Source: Variovorax sp. SG517
Lineage (GTDB): Bacteria; Pseudomonadota; Gammaproteobacteria; Burkholderiales; Burkholderiaceae_C
Assembly: GCF_013376045.1 (NCBI RefSeq)
Contig: NZ_JABMJG010000018.1
Span: forward strand, 1 to 61,590
Reading direction: 5' to 3'
Length of the DNA stretch: 61,590 nt
Under the pieces are notes generated by a model. The model did not search any database. It was not told the DNA's origin and was given only the letters and a program-made list of their open reading frames with translations. Positions 8,112-15,904 of this stretch are shown piece by piece. Position numbers and translations under genes: made by a program. Each line of letters opens with the position of its first letter. The stretch's first letter is position 1.

Positions 8112-8314
8112 CCGGCGCGCGCAAGACCATGCCGACGCGCGGCGTGTACGCCGCCGGCTTCAAGTACCGGGACTCGTACCACACCAACATCCGCGAGACG
8201 TTCAAGGTGGCGCGGGCCGCGCTGACGCGCGAGGCGAACCGCAAGGCCCAGGAGCGCCAGCAGAGCCTCGAACTGGACAACGTGGTACCCATGCCCGCGC
8301 GAGGCGGCAAATGA
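8108..8314 (+). CDS. Hypothetical basic phage-type protein
   Basis: A 68-residue basic protein. After a basic, polar N-terminus (GVYAAGFKYRDSYHTNIRE) it forms one long helix rich in Arg, Lys and Gln (about residues 34-58). The charge suggests nucleic-acid contact, but no family is evident. It overlaps the genes on both sides by four bases (ATGA), so all three are probably translated together. Confidence 0.55.
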   Translation: MTGARKTMPTRGVYAAGFKYRDSYHTNIRETFKVARAALTREANRKAQERQQSLELDNVVPMPARGGK

Positions 8315-8571
8315 GCTGCGTGGACGTCGCTACAGCGCCAGAGGCGCCGGCCGCGCTGCTCGTGCACGGCAGGCCCGAGGCGCATGCATTCGGAACTCTG
8401 TTCCGCGCCTGCGAGCTGTGCAGGCACTCGACGGCGCTTGCCGGTCGGCTGCTCTGCGACAGCCCAGCAGTTCGCCTGACTGGTCAGCCCGAGGCGCTGG
8501 ATGTAGCCCGAGCGGCTTCCAGCAGCTGTGGGCCCAACGCCCGACACCTCGACATGCCGGGCTGGCATTGA
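8311..8571 (+). CDS. Small cysteine-motif phage protein
   Basis: An 86-residue protein with CELC at residues 34-37, a further Cys about 12 residues on, and a fourth in SSCGPNARHLDM near the C-terminus. This CxxC...C...CGPxAR pattern recurs in short proteins of proteobacterial prophages and probably binds a metal ion. No biochemical role is known to me. It starts with an ATGA overlap on the preceding gene. Confidence 0.6.
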   Translation: MSCVDVATAPEAPAALLVHGRPEAHAFGTLFRACELCRHSTALAGRLLCDSPAVRLTGQPEALDVARAASSSCGPNARHLDMPGWH

Positions 8572-8586
8572 TCGCTTCGAGCCTTT

Positions 8587-8856
8587 ATGGCCCACGCAAC
8601 CGAGCCCACCGACCAGATGCTGCGCGAGGCCTGCGCGCGCATGGCGGAGCGCTTTCGCTGGGCCGACGACTTCGAGGCGGTGATGCAGGACCGCGTGCGC
8701 AGCCGGATGGTGCGCATTGCAGCCCGGCACCCCGCCGCCGCAGGCAGGGCACCAGCGCCGCGCGCGCCGTCCTGCCGTCCCTTGCAGCCGTCCGCCGGCT
8801 GCCTTCCCTTCATCGACCGCAAGCGCGCCGCCGCAGGCGAGCGCGATGACGACTGA
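8587..8856 (+). CDS. Hypothetical small protein
   Basis: An 89-residue protein. The first 45 residues form two predicted helices (DQMLREACARMAERFRWADD and FEAVMQDRVRSRMVRI); the rest is a proline- and arginine-rich tail that may be disordered. No Shine-Dalgarno sequence stands out. It lies between the cysteine-motif gene and the dNMP kinase-like gene in the same direction. Confidence 0.5.
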   Translation: MAHATEPTDQMLREACARMAERFRWADDFEAVMQDRVRSRMVRIAARHPAAAGRAPAPRAPSCRPLQPSAGCLPFIDRKRAAAGERDDD

Positions 8857-8879
8857 TCAGATCCTTTCACAGAGTCAAC

Positions 8880-9587
8880 ATGAACCGCGTCTACATCGAA
8901 TCCCCGCGCCCCGCCAGCAGCAGCTCACAACGCAGCATCATCGTGATCGCCTTCACCGGAAAGACCGGCGCAGGCAAGGACAGTGCCGCAGCTGTACTGG
9001 TCAACCGTTGCCAGTTCGAATCCATCGCGTTCGCCGACGGTCTGCGCCGCGAGATCGCGGCAGCGTGGCGCATCGACGAGCGGATGCTCGACCATCGGCC
9101 GACGAAGGAATGGGCCATCCCGGCGCTCGCCGTGGGCATGTGCAGCGACCCGGCCTTCATCAGCTGGTGCTTCGACGCCGGCGAAAGCCTGCACGAGCCC
9201 CGAAGTCCGCGCTGGGCGATGCAACACTGGGCGGACTTCCGGCGCCGGTACCGGCCCAGCTACTACGCCGACATCGCCACGCGCTGGATTGCCAGGAAGG
9301 CAGCAGTCGGGTTCCGTCGTTTCGCGATCACCGATCTGCGAGATCCCGTCGAGGTGACAGCACTGCGCGCCCTCGGCGTCCAGCTCAGCGTCGTACGGGT
9401 TCACAGCCCGAACGCGACGCCGCTCAGCGCCGACACGGCGCACCACAGCAGCGAGCGTCACCAGATCACTGTCGACTTCGATCTGCGAAACGATGGAAGT
9501 CTCGAGGCGCTGTGCGAGAACGTGCTGTCGCTGCCACCTGTGACGCCTCTACTGGCCTCATGCCGACAACAAGGAACGCATGCATGA
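8880..9587 (+). CDS. Deoxynucleoside monophosphate kinase-like protein
   Basis: A 235-residue P-loop protein. GKTGAGKDS at about residues 25-33 is the nucleotide-binding loop in the form typical of phage dNMP kinases (T4 gene 1 group), and SPRWAMQHWADFRRR near 108-122 matches the substrate-binding SPRxxLQ-W region of that family. A conserved ITDLRDP segment lies near 147. It would phosphorylate dNMPs to feed replication. The stop codon overlaps the next start (ATGA at 9584), so it is coupled to the DUF4224 and integrase genes. Confidence 0.75.
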   Translation: MNRVYIESPRPASSSSQRSIIVIAFTGKTGAGKDSAAAVLVNRCQFESIAFADGLRREIAAAWRIDERMLDHRPTKEWAIPALAVGMCSDPAFISWCFDAGESLHEPRSPRWAMQHWADFRRRYRPSYYADIATRWIARKAAVGFRRFAITDLRDPVEVTALRALGVQLSVVRVHSPNATPLSADTAHHSSERHQITVDFDLRNDGSLEALCENVLSLPPVTPLLASCRQQGTHA

Positions 9588-9907
9588 AGTCCGTCGAGAT
9601 CGAAGGCCCTATCCATGACGGAAGCCAGTCGGCGGCGATTGCGGTAAAGACACACCCGCTGGCCACACCTGCGCGCCAGAACGGGAGGGCGATCTTGACC
9701 CCTTGTGAGCTTCAAGAGCTCACGGGGTACAGGCGCGCGGCCGAACAGCTCGCAGAGCTTCTACGTCAAGGGTTCTACAGAGCGCGCCGATCTCGATTCG
9801 ACGGAAGCGTCATCCTCGAGCGCCCTCACTACGATGCGATCTGCGCCGGTGCCCGCGCGCCGGCCAACGGCCCCAAACTTCGACCAGTAGCGAGGAAGAG
9901 ATCATGA
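9584..9907 (+). CDS. DUF4224-like protein, putative excisionase or integrase partner
   Basis: A 107-residue protein. The central segment from ILTPCELQELTGYRR (about residues 37-51) to the strand SRFDGSVILERPHYDAI resembles DUF4224, a small helix-turn-helix-like domain found directly upstream of many prophage integrases. By position it could be the directionality factor. It overlaps both the dNMP kinase gene and the integrase gene by four bases, so all three are probably made from one transcript. Confidence 0.65.
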   Translation: MKSVEIEGPIHDGSQSAAIAVKTHPLATPARQNGRAILTPCELQELTGYRRAAEQLAELLRQGFYRARRSRFDGSVILERPHYDAICAGARAPANGPKLRPVARKRS

Positions 9908-10968
9908 AGCGTGACCTCCCACCGAGGGTCTATGAGAAGAACGGCAGCTACTACCACGTCGCCGCGTTGGGCGAAAAACGGAAGTGGACCAAGCTCTGCC
10001 GCATCAAGGAAGGCCTGTCGTCGATGTACCTGGCATTGGCCAAGATCGAGACGGACAAGGCGCTCGACGACATGATGCCCAAGGTGTGCGCCGACTGGAT
10101 GAAGGAGATCGGCAGCAAGCACGGGAAGAAGTCACAGGCGGACCACAGGACGCACAACAAGGCGATCTCCGAGGCGTTTCTCGAATTCCGCGCCCGCGAT
10201 GTCACGCCCCCTGTCGTCGTCGAGTTCCTTGAACCGTGGGACGAGCAGCCGCGCAGCTACAACGCCTACCGTGCGGCGCTGCGCGAGCGCATGCGATTCG
10301 CCGAGGTGAAGGGTTTCAGGCCCGCCGGAAGCAACCCGGTCGACTCGGTCAAGACGAAGAAGGTGAAAGCCCGCACGAGGTACATCACGGATAGCGAGCT
10401 ACGCCGGATCAAGGTTGCCGCCTGCTATGGCGACGATGGCAACAGGACGCGCTCAGGACACACCATCTGTTGCCTGATCGACATGGCATATCTGACCGGC
10501 CAACGAATCAGCGATCTGCTGGGCCTTGAGTGGACCCAGATCCGAAAGGAAGGAATCCTTTTCGAGCCGTCGAAGACGGAGGACACGACGGCGGTCCGGA
10601 TCTTGATCGAGTGGACACCGAAGCTGCAGGCCGTGATCGAGCGCCTCAGGCACCCACCGCCAGTGCCTGGCCGTCGAGGCAAGGCGCGAAAGACGAAGCC
10701 GGTGAGCATGCGGTACGTTTTCTCGACACTCAAGGGCGAGCCCTACACCTACGACGGAGCATCCACCGCGTGGACCCGCGCGCGGGAGCGAGCCAAGGTC
10801 AAGAACGCGCACTTCCACGACCTGCGCGCGAAGGCACTCACAGACATCGATGGCGTCAGCGAACGCGGGATCGGCCAGGCCCAGACTATGGGGGGCCACA
10901 GCACCCAGACGCAGACGGCCGACTACGTGCGTCACAAGCGGGCGAAGAAGACCGGCGCGACACGCTGA
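9904..10968 (+). CDS. Tyrosine-family site-specific integrase
   Basis: A 354-residue tyrosine recombinase. The catalytic set is visible: R201 in TGQRISDLLGL, K224 in SKTEDTT, H305-D-L-R308, H332 in GGHSTQ and the nucleophile Y341 in TADYVRHK. The N-terminal 160 residues carry the arm- and core-binding domains. A Shine-Dalgarno sequence AGGAAGAG precedes the ATG, which overlaps the DUF4224 stop. It lies 110 bases from the tRNA-Pro fragment, its likely attachment site, and would catalyse integration and, with a partner, excision. Confidence 0.95.
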   Translation: MKRDLPPRVYEKNGSYYHVAALGEKRKWTKLCRIKEGLSSMYLALAKIETDKALDDMMPKVCADWMKEIGSKHGKKSQADHRTHNKAISEAFLEFRARDVTPPVVVEFLEPWDEQPRSYNAYRAALRERMRFAEVKGFRPAGSNPVDSVKTKKVKARTRYITDSELRRIKVAACYGDDGNRTRSGHTICCLIDMAYLTGQRISDLLGLEWTQIRKEGILFEPSKTEDTTAVRILIEWTPKLQAVIERLRHPPPVPGRRGKARKTKPVSMRYVFSTLKGEPYTYDGASTAWTRARERAKVKNAHFHDLRAKALTDIDGVSERGIGQAQTMGGHSTQTQTADYVRHKRAKKTGATR

Positions 10969-10972
10969 AACC

Positions 10973-11036
10973 TGTCTAACGGGGAAATGCCCTCAGAGGG
11001 AAAAACACACCCAAAATCGAAAATCCGCGTTAGACA
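10973..11036. repeat. Inverted repeat between integrase and att site
   Basis: Nine-base arms TGTCTAACG (10973-10981) and CGTTAGACA (11028-11036) are perfect inverted copies separated by 46 bases. The location between the integrase stop and the attachment core fits arm-type integrase or excisionase binding sites. The gap is too long for a simple intrinsic terminator. Confidence 0.45.
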
Positions 11037-11078
11037 AAACGTCGGCAACCCGTTGATTTATATAGGTTTACCCACTGT

Positions 11079-11123
11079 TTTGGGACCAGAGGGTCGAAGG
11101 TTCGAATCCTTTCGCCCCGACCA
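11079..11123 (+). repeat. attR: 3' half of tRNA-Pro(TGG)
   Basis: The 45 bases from the anticodon loop to CCA match a tRNA-Pro: loop TTTGGGA with anticodon TGG at 11081-11083, the 3' anticodon strand, variable loop, T arm with TTCGAAT, acceptor CGCCCCG, discriminator A and CCA. Upstream of 11079 the pairing partners are lost, so this is a truncated copy, not a working tRNA. It marks the right attachment site; the full gene should sit at the other end of the element. Confidence 0.85.
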
Positions 11124-11274
11124 AAAAATCGAAATGCAGACAGTCACATGGCGGGCTGTGTGCATTTTTCGTTTGTAGTCTGTATCCCGGAAGGCCGATC
11201 ACCCGATCGCATGCGCCACCGCAAGGGCCAAAACCGGCCCCAAAAGACGGCGGGAACTGCTCGGGAATGAAAGT

Positions 11275-11351
11275 TGGCCTGCCCGGAGGGGATCGAACCC
11301 CCGACAACCTGCTTAGAAGGCAGGTGCTCTATCCAACTGAGCTACGGGCAG
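11275..11351 (-). tRNA. tRNA-Arg(TCT)
   Basis: A complete 77-base tRNA on the minus strand. The acceptor stem CTGCCCG/CGGGCAG, D stem GCTC/GAGC, anticodon stem CCTGC/GCAGG around loop CTTCTAA (anticodon TCT), T arm with TTCGATC, discriminator G and encoded CCA are all present. It lies about 150 bases outside the element border and belongs to the chromosome. Confidence 0.97.
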
Positions 11352-11715
11352 ATTTGGAGCTGGAGAGAAGCCAGCAAAATCAATGACTTGAGCGTGAATG
11401 CTCTCACGGACGAGCGCGAATTCTACCGAGTTCCGCGTATCGGTTCGGCGGCTGCGAGGCATTGCGCAGCGCGTCGTCAGGCCCGCCAGCTCGCTCGCGG
11501 CAACAGTCTCCAAATTTCCACCCAACTGGCCGGATACGCTGGACCTCCTGGTGATGCACCGCCACCTCCAGCCTTGCCCCGAGACGCCGCAGCCCCGCCG
11601 CTGAAGGACCCTGAACTTGCTCGACGCACTCCGCGCCCTTCGCGCCGTCTGGGCCGCACTGGTCGCCATCGGCCAGTTCCTGGCCTGGTTGCTGAATCTG
11701 CTGCCGTGAGGCCGG
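11352..11715. other. Intergenic region without a supported gene
   Basis: About 360 bases between tRNA-Arg and the AhpD-domain gene. It should hold the tRNA promoter in its left part. A rightward 30-codon frame from TTG 11617 to 11709 encodes a hydrophobic peptide, but it has no ribosome binding site and I do not call it. Confidence 0.4.
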
Positions 11716-12327
11716 TCAGCTGCCTGCGGCCTGCTGCGGCTCCCCCAGCGACAGCATCAGCCGGTTCGCCCAGTTGAAGAAGGCAGCGCCGTGGATGACG
11801 TCGGCGATCGCAAGATCGTCCAGTCCTTGCGCGCGCAGTTGCGCCACGTGTTCGGGCCCGAATGCGGACGGCGTGGCGGACAGCGCGACCGACGCCGCGA
11901 CGATCGCATTCCAGCGTTCGCCAAGCTCGGCCTCCACGCCTTCGTCGAGCAGCCTCTGCACGTCTTGTGTGCGCTGCGAGAAATGCGAGGCGAAGCGCGC
12001 GTGCACCGAGGCGCAATAGATGCAGCCGTTGTAGCGTGAAGCCGCGGTGGCCGAGAGTTCGCGCTCGGCGCGCGGCAGGCCGGCTTCGGGGTTGTAGAAG
12101 ATGTCCTTGTCGGTGCGCGTGCGGGCGCCCAGGATGTCCGGGTCGCGCGCCAGCAGGCGGAAGTACGGCGACTTCGCTCGCGATGCGTCCACCAGCCCCG
12201 CGAAATGCCGCTCGGTCAGGTCGGCCTCGGGCAGCGGTTCGAGCCAGGGCAGCCATTCGAGCTGCGCCTGCGTGAAGGCGTTCGGATGAATGTTCCCGGG
12301 GTGGTTCAACACGGATTCGGCGCTCAT
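11716..12327 (-). CDS. AhpD-like alkylhydroperoxidase-domain protein (Avi_7169-type)
   Basis: A 203-residue protein of the carboxymuconolactone decarboxylase superfamily with the AhpD redox motif: NGCIYCASVHARF places the CxxC and the following His near residues 108-115. AhpD proteins reduce peroxides or regenerate peroxiredoxins through this disulfide. The ATG at 12327 has GGAAG ahead of it and avoids overlap with the upstream gene. With the two genes upstream it matches a recurring trio (AhpD-type, CMD-type and flavin monooxygenase) in proteobacteria. The trio's substrate is unknown. Confidence 0.85.
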   Translation of the reverse strand: MSAESVLNHPGNIHPNAFTQAQLEWLPWLEPLPEADLTERHFAGLVDASRAKSPYFRLLARDPDILGARTRTDKDIFYNPEAGLPRAERELSATAASRYNGCIYCASVHARFASHFSQRTQDVQRLLDEGVEAELGERWNAIVAASVALSATPSAFGPEHVAQLRAQGLDDLAIADVIHGAAFFNWANRLMLSLGEPQQAAGS

Positions 12328-12340
12328 GGTGTTCTTCCGA

Positions 12341-13018
12341 TCAATCGACGAGGGTGACGGGGCGTTGCGCCAGGGCCCGCAGGCCGCTGACGACACGGAT
12401 CTGGAACGCGAGGAACGCCACGAGCTGCGAGAGCGTCACGACTTCGGTGCTCGACCATCCCGCGTCCAGCAGCGACTGCAGCGCCGCGGCGCTCGCATCG
12501 CGCGGGTGGAAGACGAGCAAGTGTGCGTGCTCGAGGCCGGCCGAAAGCCGCTCGCCGAACACCGCGCGCTGCGCGTCGCTCACCGTGTACGGGGCACCAT
12601 CCGCATCCTCGGCGCTGAGCGGTCCGGCGGGATAGCGGCCATAGGGGCCCTGTGCGTTGCCCCGTTTCGTTTCCGCGCCGATGGCCTCGGCCACTCCTGC
12701 GCGGGCGCCCTGCCCTGGCAGCGCATCGGCGTAGAAGCGCGCCACGTCCGCCTGGCCGTGCAGTCCGGCGACGAAGGCGGCGACGGCAAACCGGTCCGCG
12801 ATCTCGAAGTTCCCGAACAGCGGCGGCGTCGGTGCGAACAGTGCGAGGTAGCTCTGCTGCGCATGGATGCGTGCCTGCTCGCGCTGCGAACGGATGCGGT
12901 CGAGGTGGCTGCCGGGCTCGATGCCGGCAAGCCGGTCGATGACGTCGGGCACCGCAGAAGCAAGGGAAGCCGAGGAAAAAGAGGAGGCGGAAGAAGAGGA
13001 AGAAGCGATGGCGTTCAT
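12341..13018 (-). CDS. CMD-domain protein (Avi_7170-type)
   Basis: A 225-residue protein of the carboxymuconolactone decarboxylase/AhpD superfamily without the CxxC pair in its core. The N-terminus is a serine-rich leader, followed by DVIDRLAGIEPGS. The C-terminal half (from VSDAQRAVFGERL) forms the helical CMD fold. It partners the AhpD-domain gene 13 bases downstream and the flavin monooxygenase 16 bases upstream, and the three are probably co-transcribed. A dimeric or heteromeric peroxidase-like assembly with the AhpD protein is possible but not shown. Confidence 0.8.
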   Translation of the reverse strand: MNAIASSSSSASSFSSASLASAVPDVIDRLAGIEPGSHLDRIRSQREQARIHAQQSYLALFAPTPPLFGNFEIADRFAVAAFVAGLHGQADVARFYADALPGQGARAGVAEAIGAETKRGNAQGPYGRYPAGPLSAEDADGAPYTVSDAQRAVFGERLSAGLEHAHLLVFHPRDASAAALQSLLDAGWSSTEVVTLSQLVAFLAFQIRVVSGLRALAQRPVTLVD

Positions 13019-13034
13019 GGCGAAAGGAATGCAG

Positions 13035-14108
13035 CTAGAGAAGTGCGAGTGCCTGGAGATCCGGCGCGCTCGCCCCGCGCGTCCAGCCCAGGGCCGACGC
13101 GACCATGGTGGCGGTCAGTTCGATGGAGCGCAGGATCGCCTCGTGCGGCGGATCGACCGAATGCACCTGGCAGACGAGATCGGTCACGCGCGCGAGCGTG
13201 CTGTCGGCGCGCAGCGAGGCGATCACGTCTTCCGGCGATCCGACGTGCACGTCGTACTCGGCAATCAGCTGTTCGAGCGGCGCGTCGGGGCCGGCGCGGT
13301 CGGCAAGCCCGGCCTGCCCCGAGGCCGCGAAGCGGGCCGCCGAGCGGCGCAGGCCGATGTCGGCCAGGCGCAGCGCCTCCTTGCGCGTGTCCGCGACGAA
13401 GACGCTGCGCGAGCCCACGATCCGCGGCGCATGGCCGGAAGGCAGCGCCGCAAGGTAGGCATCGACGATCGGGTTCTGGATTTCCGCGAGCGAGGCATGC
13501 GGCGCATGCCCCGGACGCGGCTGCGTGCGCGAGAGCATCAGGCCGTCGCCCGCCTCTCCCGCGCGCGTGCCTCCGCTCACCGAAAAAGTCGCCTGCCAGA
13601 TTCGTCCCAGCAGCTGCGAGCCCGTGGGGTACAGCGTGTCGCCGCCGGCCAGCGGCTGGCCAGCCCATGCCGAACGCACCGCGGCGAGCTGCCTGGCGAA
13701 GATGGCCGAACGGTCGTTGCCGTCCAGCCCGAAGGCCGCGAAGGATTCGGGCGTGCCGCCCGTTCCCACGCCCACCTCGAGCCGGCCGCCCGAGAGCAGG
13801 TCCAGCACGATCGCATCCTCGGCCACCCGCACGGCGTTTTCCAGCGGCAGCGTGACGATGCCCGTGCCGAGCCGGATGCGCCGCGTGCGCGAAGCCACGT
13901 AGGCCAGGAAGACGAAAGGCGACGGCAGCCCGCCCTCGTGCTCATGGAAGTGATGCTGCGCCACCCAGGCCGAATCGAAGCCGAAGGCCTCGGCGTGGGC
14001 GATCTGCGCGGCGGCCAGGCGGTAGCGCTGCGCGGCGGGAACGTCGTCGAGCAGGCGACTGAAGAAGCCGAGGCGAAGCGGGCGTGGGAAATGGGAAGTG
14101 CCGGGCAT
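13035..14108 (-). CDS. LLM-class flavin-dependent monooxygenase (KPN_01858-type)
   Basis: A 357-residue bacterial luciferase-like TIM-barrel protein expected to use FMNH2 and oxygen. Family features include AEAFGFDSAWVAQHHFHEHE (about residues 39-58), RIRLGTGIVTLPLENAVRVAED and LDLLSGGRLEVGVGTGG. It is the first gene of the leftward trio with two AhpD/CMD proteins. The monooxygenase would oxidise a small substrate and the partners may deal with peroxide released by uncoupling; that coupling is inference. A reductase supplying FMNH2 is not in the cluster. Confidence 0.85.
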   Translation of the reverse strand: MPGTSHFPRPLRLGFFSRLLDDVPAAQRYRLAAAQIAHAEAFGFDSAWVAQHHFHEHEGGLPSPFVFLAYVASRTRRIRLGTGIVTLPLENAVRVAEDAIVLDLLSGGRLEVGVGTGGTPESFAAFGLDGNDRSAIFARQLAAVRSAWAGQPLAGGDTLYPTGSQLLGRIWQATFSVSGGTRAGEAGDGLMLSRTQPRPGHAPHASLAEIQNPIVDAYLAALPSGHAPRIVGSRSVFVADTRKEALRLADIGLRRSAARFAASGQAGLADRAGPDAPLEQLIAEYDVHVGSPEDVIASLRADSTLARVTDLVCQVHSVDPPHEAILRSIELTATMVASALGWTRGASAPDLQALALL

Positions 14109-14196
14109 CCGGAGGTCTGAAGGCTGTGTTGTGGCTGGCCTTCGAGTCTTGCCCGTGATGCGGTGCGGAGGGAAATCCGCTTATCGCGCTTGCTTA

Positions 14197-14240
14197 TGCG
14201 CTTTGCGCGTATCGCTCCTGCGCTTTGCGCGTATCGCTCC
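14197..14240. repeat. 22-bp tandem direct repeat, two copies
   Basis: The 22-base unit starting TGCGCTTTGCGCG occurs at 14197-14218 and again, identically, at 14219-14240. It lies upstream of the flavin monooxygenase gene and beyond the end of the diguanylate cyclase gene. It may be replication slippage or a pair of operator sites. Confidence 0.7.
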
Positions 14241-14273
14241 CGCGCGGCGCCGCAGCCGCGCGAGCCCCCGCGC

Positions 14274-15878
14274 TCATGTCTGCGTCGGATGCATGGCCGT
14301 GCAGACGCGGTTGCGGCCTGCCATCTTGGCCGCGTAGAGCGCCCTGTCGGCGGACAGGATCAGTTCCTTCGGCGGGCTCGTGGTCTTGGCGGGGCTGAGG
14401 GCGTCCACGCCGGCGCTCAGGGTCACGAAGCCCTCGGGCATGCCGGCATGCACGATCTTCAGGTCGCGAACCGCGCTGCGGATCTTTTCCGCGAGGACGG
14501 CGGCGGCGGCCACGTCGGTCTTCGGCAGGATCACGGCCAGTTCTTCCCCGCCGTAGCGCGCGGCCAGATCGCCCGGGCGCCGGGCCGCGAGGCTTGCGAT
14601 GGTGCGCCCGATCGTCTGCAGGCACTCGTCGCCGGCCGCGTGGCCGTAGATGTCGTTGTACTGCTTGAAGCAGTCGACATCGATCAATATCAGCGCCAGC
14701 GTGCTCGCGTCCCGCATGGCGCGGCTGAATTCGCTGTCCAGCGTCACGTCGAACTGCCGGCGGTTCGCCAGGCCCGTGAGGCCGTCTTCCATGGCGAGGG
14801 TGTTCAGGGTCTTGTTGAGCGTCTCCAGGGCGTCGCGCGCGCGACGCAGCTCGGCCTCGGTCTTGTTCTGCAGCTCCATCTGCCTGATCAGCCGCCAGCC
14901 CACGAAGCCGACGATCGACGTCAGCAGGATGACCCCGCCGGTGTGCCAGAGCGTCTCCTGCCACCAGGCGGCCAGGATCTCGTCCTTGGAGAGAGCCGCC
15001 GCGGCGAACAGCGGATAGTTGGCAAGGCGCCGGAAGCTGTTCAGGCGCGTGATGCCGTCCTGCGCCGACAGGATCTCGGCCGTGCCGACCGGCCCCTGGG
15101 TCGTGTACGCGCGGAAAAGCCCGGTGTCGCGCATGTTCCGCCCGACCGAGTCGACGCTGAAGGGCCGGCGGGTCATCATCGTCCCGCTCTCGAGGATCAG
15201 CGCCACGGCGCCGGCTTCGCCGATGTCGAGGCTGTCGTAGAACTTGCCGAAGAACTCGACGTCGATCGTCGCGAGCGCCACCCCGCCGAAGCTGCCGTCG
15301 GGGTTGTCGATGCGCCGCGAGACGGGAATGAGCAGCTTGCCGTTGGTCCGGCTCTTCACCGGCACGCCGATGTGGGGGCCGCGCTGCGTGTGCTCGCGAT
15401 GGAAGACGAAGTACTCGCGCAGCGCATTGTTCAGGTTCTGCGGCGACTCCTGCCGGGAATTGACGATCCAGTTCCCGTCCTTGTCGTAGACGTGAAGCGC
15501 GTCGAGCTGCGGGAGTTCGGCCACCCGCATCGCCAGCAGCCTGTGGAGCCGGTCGAGGGCCGCGGGCCCCGTCCCGTCGTGCTGGATGCGCTCGACGATG
15601 CCGATCAGCGCGGTATCGGCCTGCTTGATCGTGTCGTCCGCCTGCTGCGCCATCGCCCGCGCGAGATTCGACGTGGCAACGCTCATCTGCTTGAGCTGGA
15701 CCGCGCGCGAATGCCAGCTGTTCAGGAAGTCGAGCGCCACGAGGGCGAGGCAGACGACGGCGACGAAGGCCGTCGTCCGGAAGGTGATGGATGGTCGACG
15801 AAACACTGCCTGCTTTCGGAACAATGATGTCTGGGCGCCTTGCGCACTTTGACACATCTCCGGCCGGATTCGCAGCAA
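14274..15878 (-). CDS. Membrane-bound diguanylate cyclase (GGDEF)
   Basis: A 534-residue signalling enzyme making cyclic di-GMP. A membrane helix at about residues 33-51 is followed by a long periplasmic sensor region of Cache type (about 55-305), a second membrane helix at about 312-332, a coiled-coil linker and a GGDEF domain. The active site reads GGEEL at about 442-446, a functional variant. RPGD five residues before it is an intact inhibitory I-site, so product feedback is expected. It stands alone between the flavin enzyme trio and an SOS-box gene. Confidence 0.92.
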   Translation of the reverse strand: MLRIRPEMCQSAQGAQTSLFRKQAVFRRPSITFRTTAFVAVVCLALVALDFLNSWHSRAVQLKQMSVATSNLARAMAQQADDTIKQADTALIGIVERIQHDGTGPAALDRLHRLLAMRVAELPQLDALHVYDKDGNWIVNSRQESPQNLNNALREYFVFHREHTQRGPHIGVPVKSRTNGKLLIPVSRRIDNPDGSFGGVALATIDVEFFGKFYDSLDIGEAGAVALILESGTMMTRRPFSVDSVGRNMRDTGLFRAYTTQGPVGTAEILSAQDGITRLNSFRRLANYPLFAAAALSKDEILAAWWQETLWHTGGVILLTSIVGFVGWRLIRQMELQNKTEAELRRARDALETLNKTLNTLAMEDGLTGLANRRQFDVTLDSEFSRAMRDASTLALILIDVDCFKQYNDIYGHAAGDECLQTIGRTIASLAARRPGDLAARYGGEELAVILPKTDVAAAAVLAEKIRSAVRDLKIVHAGMPEGFVTLSAGVDALSPAKTTSPPKELILSADRALYAAKMAGRNRVCTAMHPTQT

Positions 15879-15904
15879 TCCGGCGTGGCCGCCAGCTACA
15901 CGGC

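Larger units (their letters stand above)
1..11123. mobile_element. Integrated prophage or phage-satellite element, right-hand part
   Basis: The right border is a truncated tRNA-Pro(TGG) 3' half next to a tyrosine integrase, which is the usual outcome of site-specific integration into a tRNA gene. Gene content is of phage early type: XRE repressor, Ogr/Delta zinc finger, TOPRIM-helicase replication protein, dNMP kinase, many short overlapping genes and DUF4224 plus integrase. Because the tRNA fragment runs left to right, the intact tRNA-Pro should lie to the left, outside the window, so the element is incomplete here. No structural genes are seen. It may be the early arm of a P2-like prophage or a P4-type satellite; the window cannot decide. 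The outer 2.5 kb is visibly AT-richer than the rest. Confidence 0.85.

Noticed and set aside
11041..11123. Intact tRNA-Pro gene at the element border
   Set aside because: The 5' half and the anticodon-stem partner are missing, so only a 3' fragment is present.
11617..11709. 30-codon hydrophobic peptide from a TTG start
   Set aside because: No ribosome binding site, rare start codon and no supporting context.
12290..13855. Long rightward frame opposite the AhpD/CMD/flavin trio
   Set aside because: Low-complexity arginine-rich shadow; the leftward genes have recognised families and good starts.
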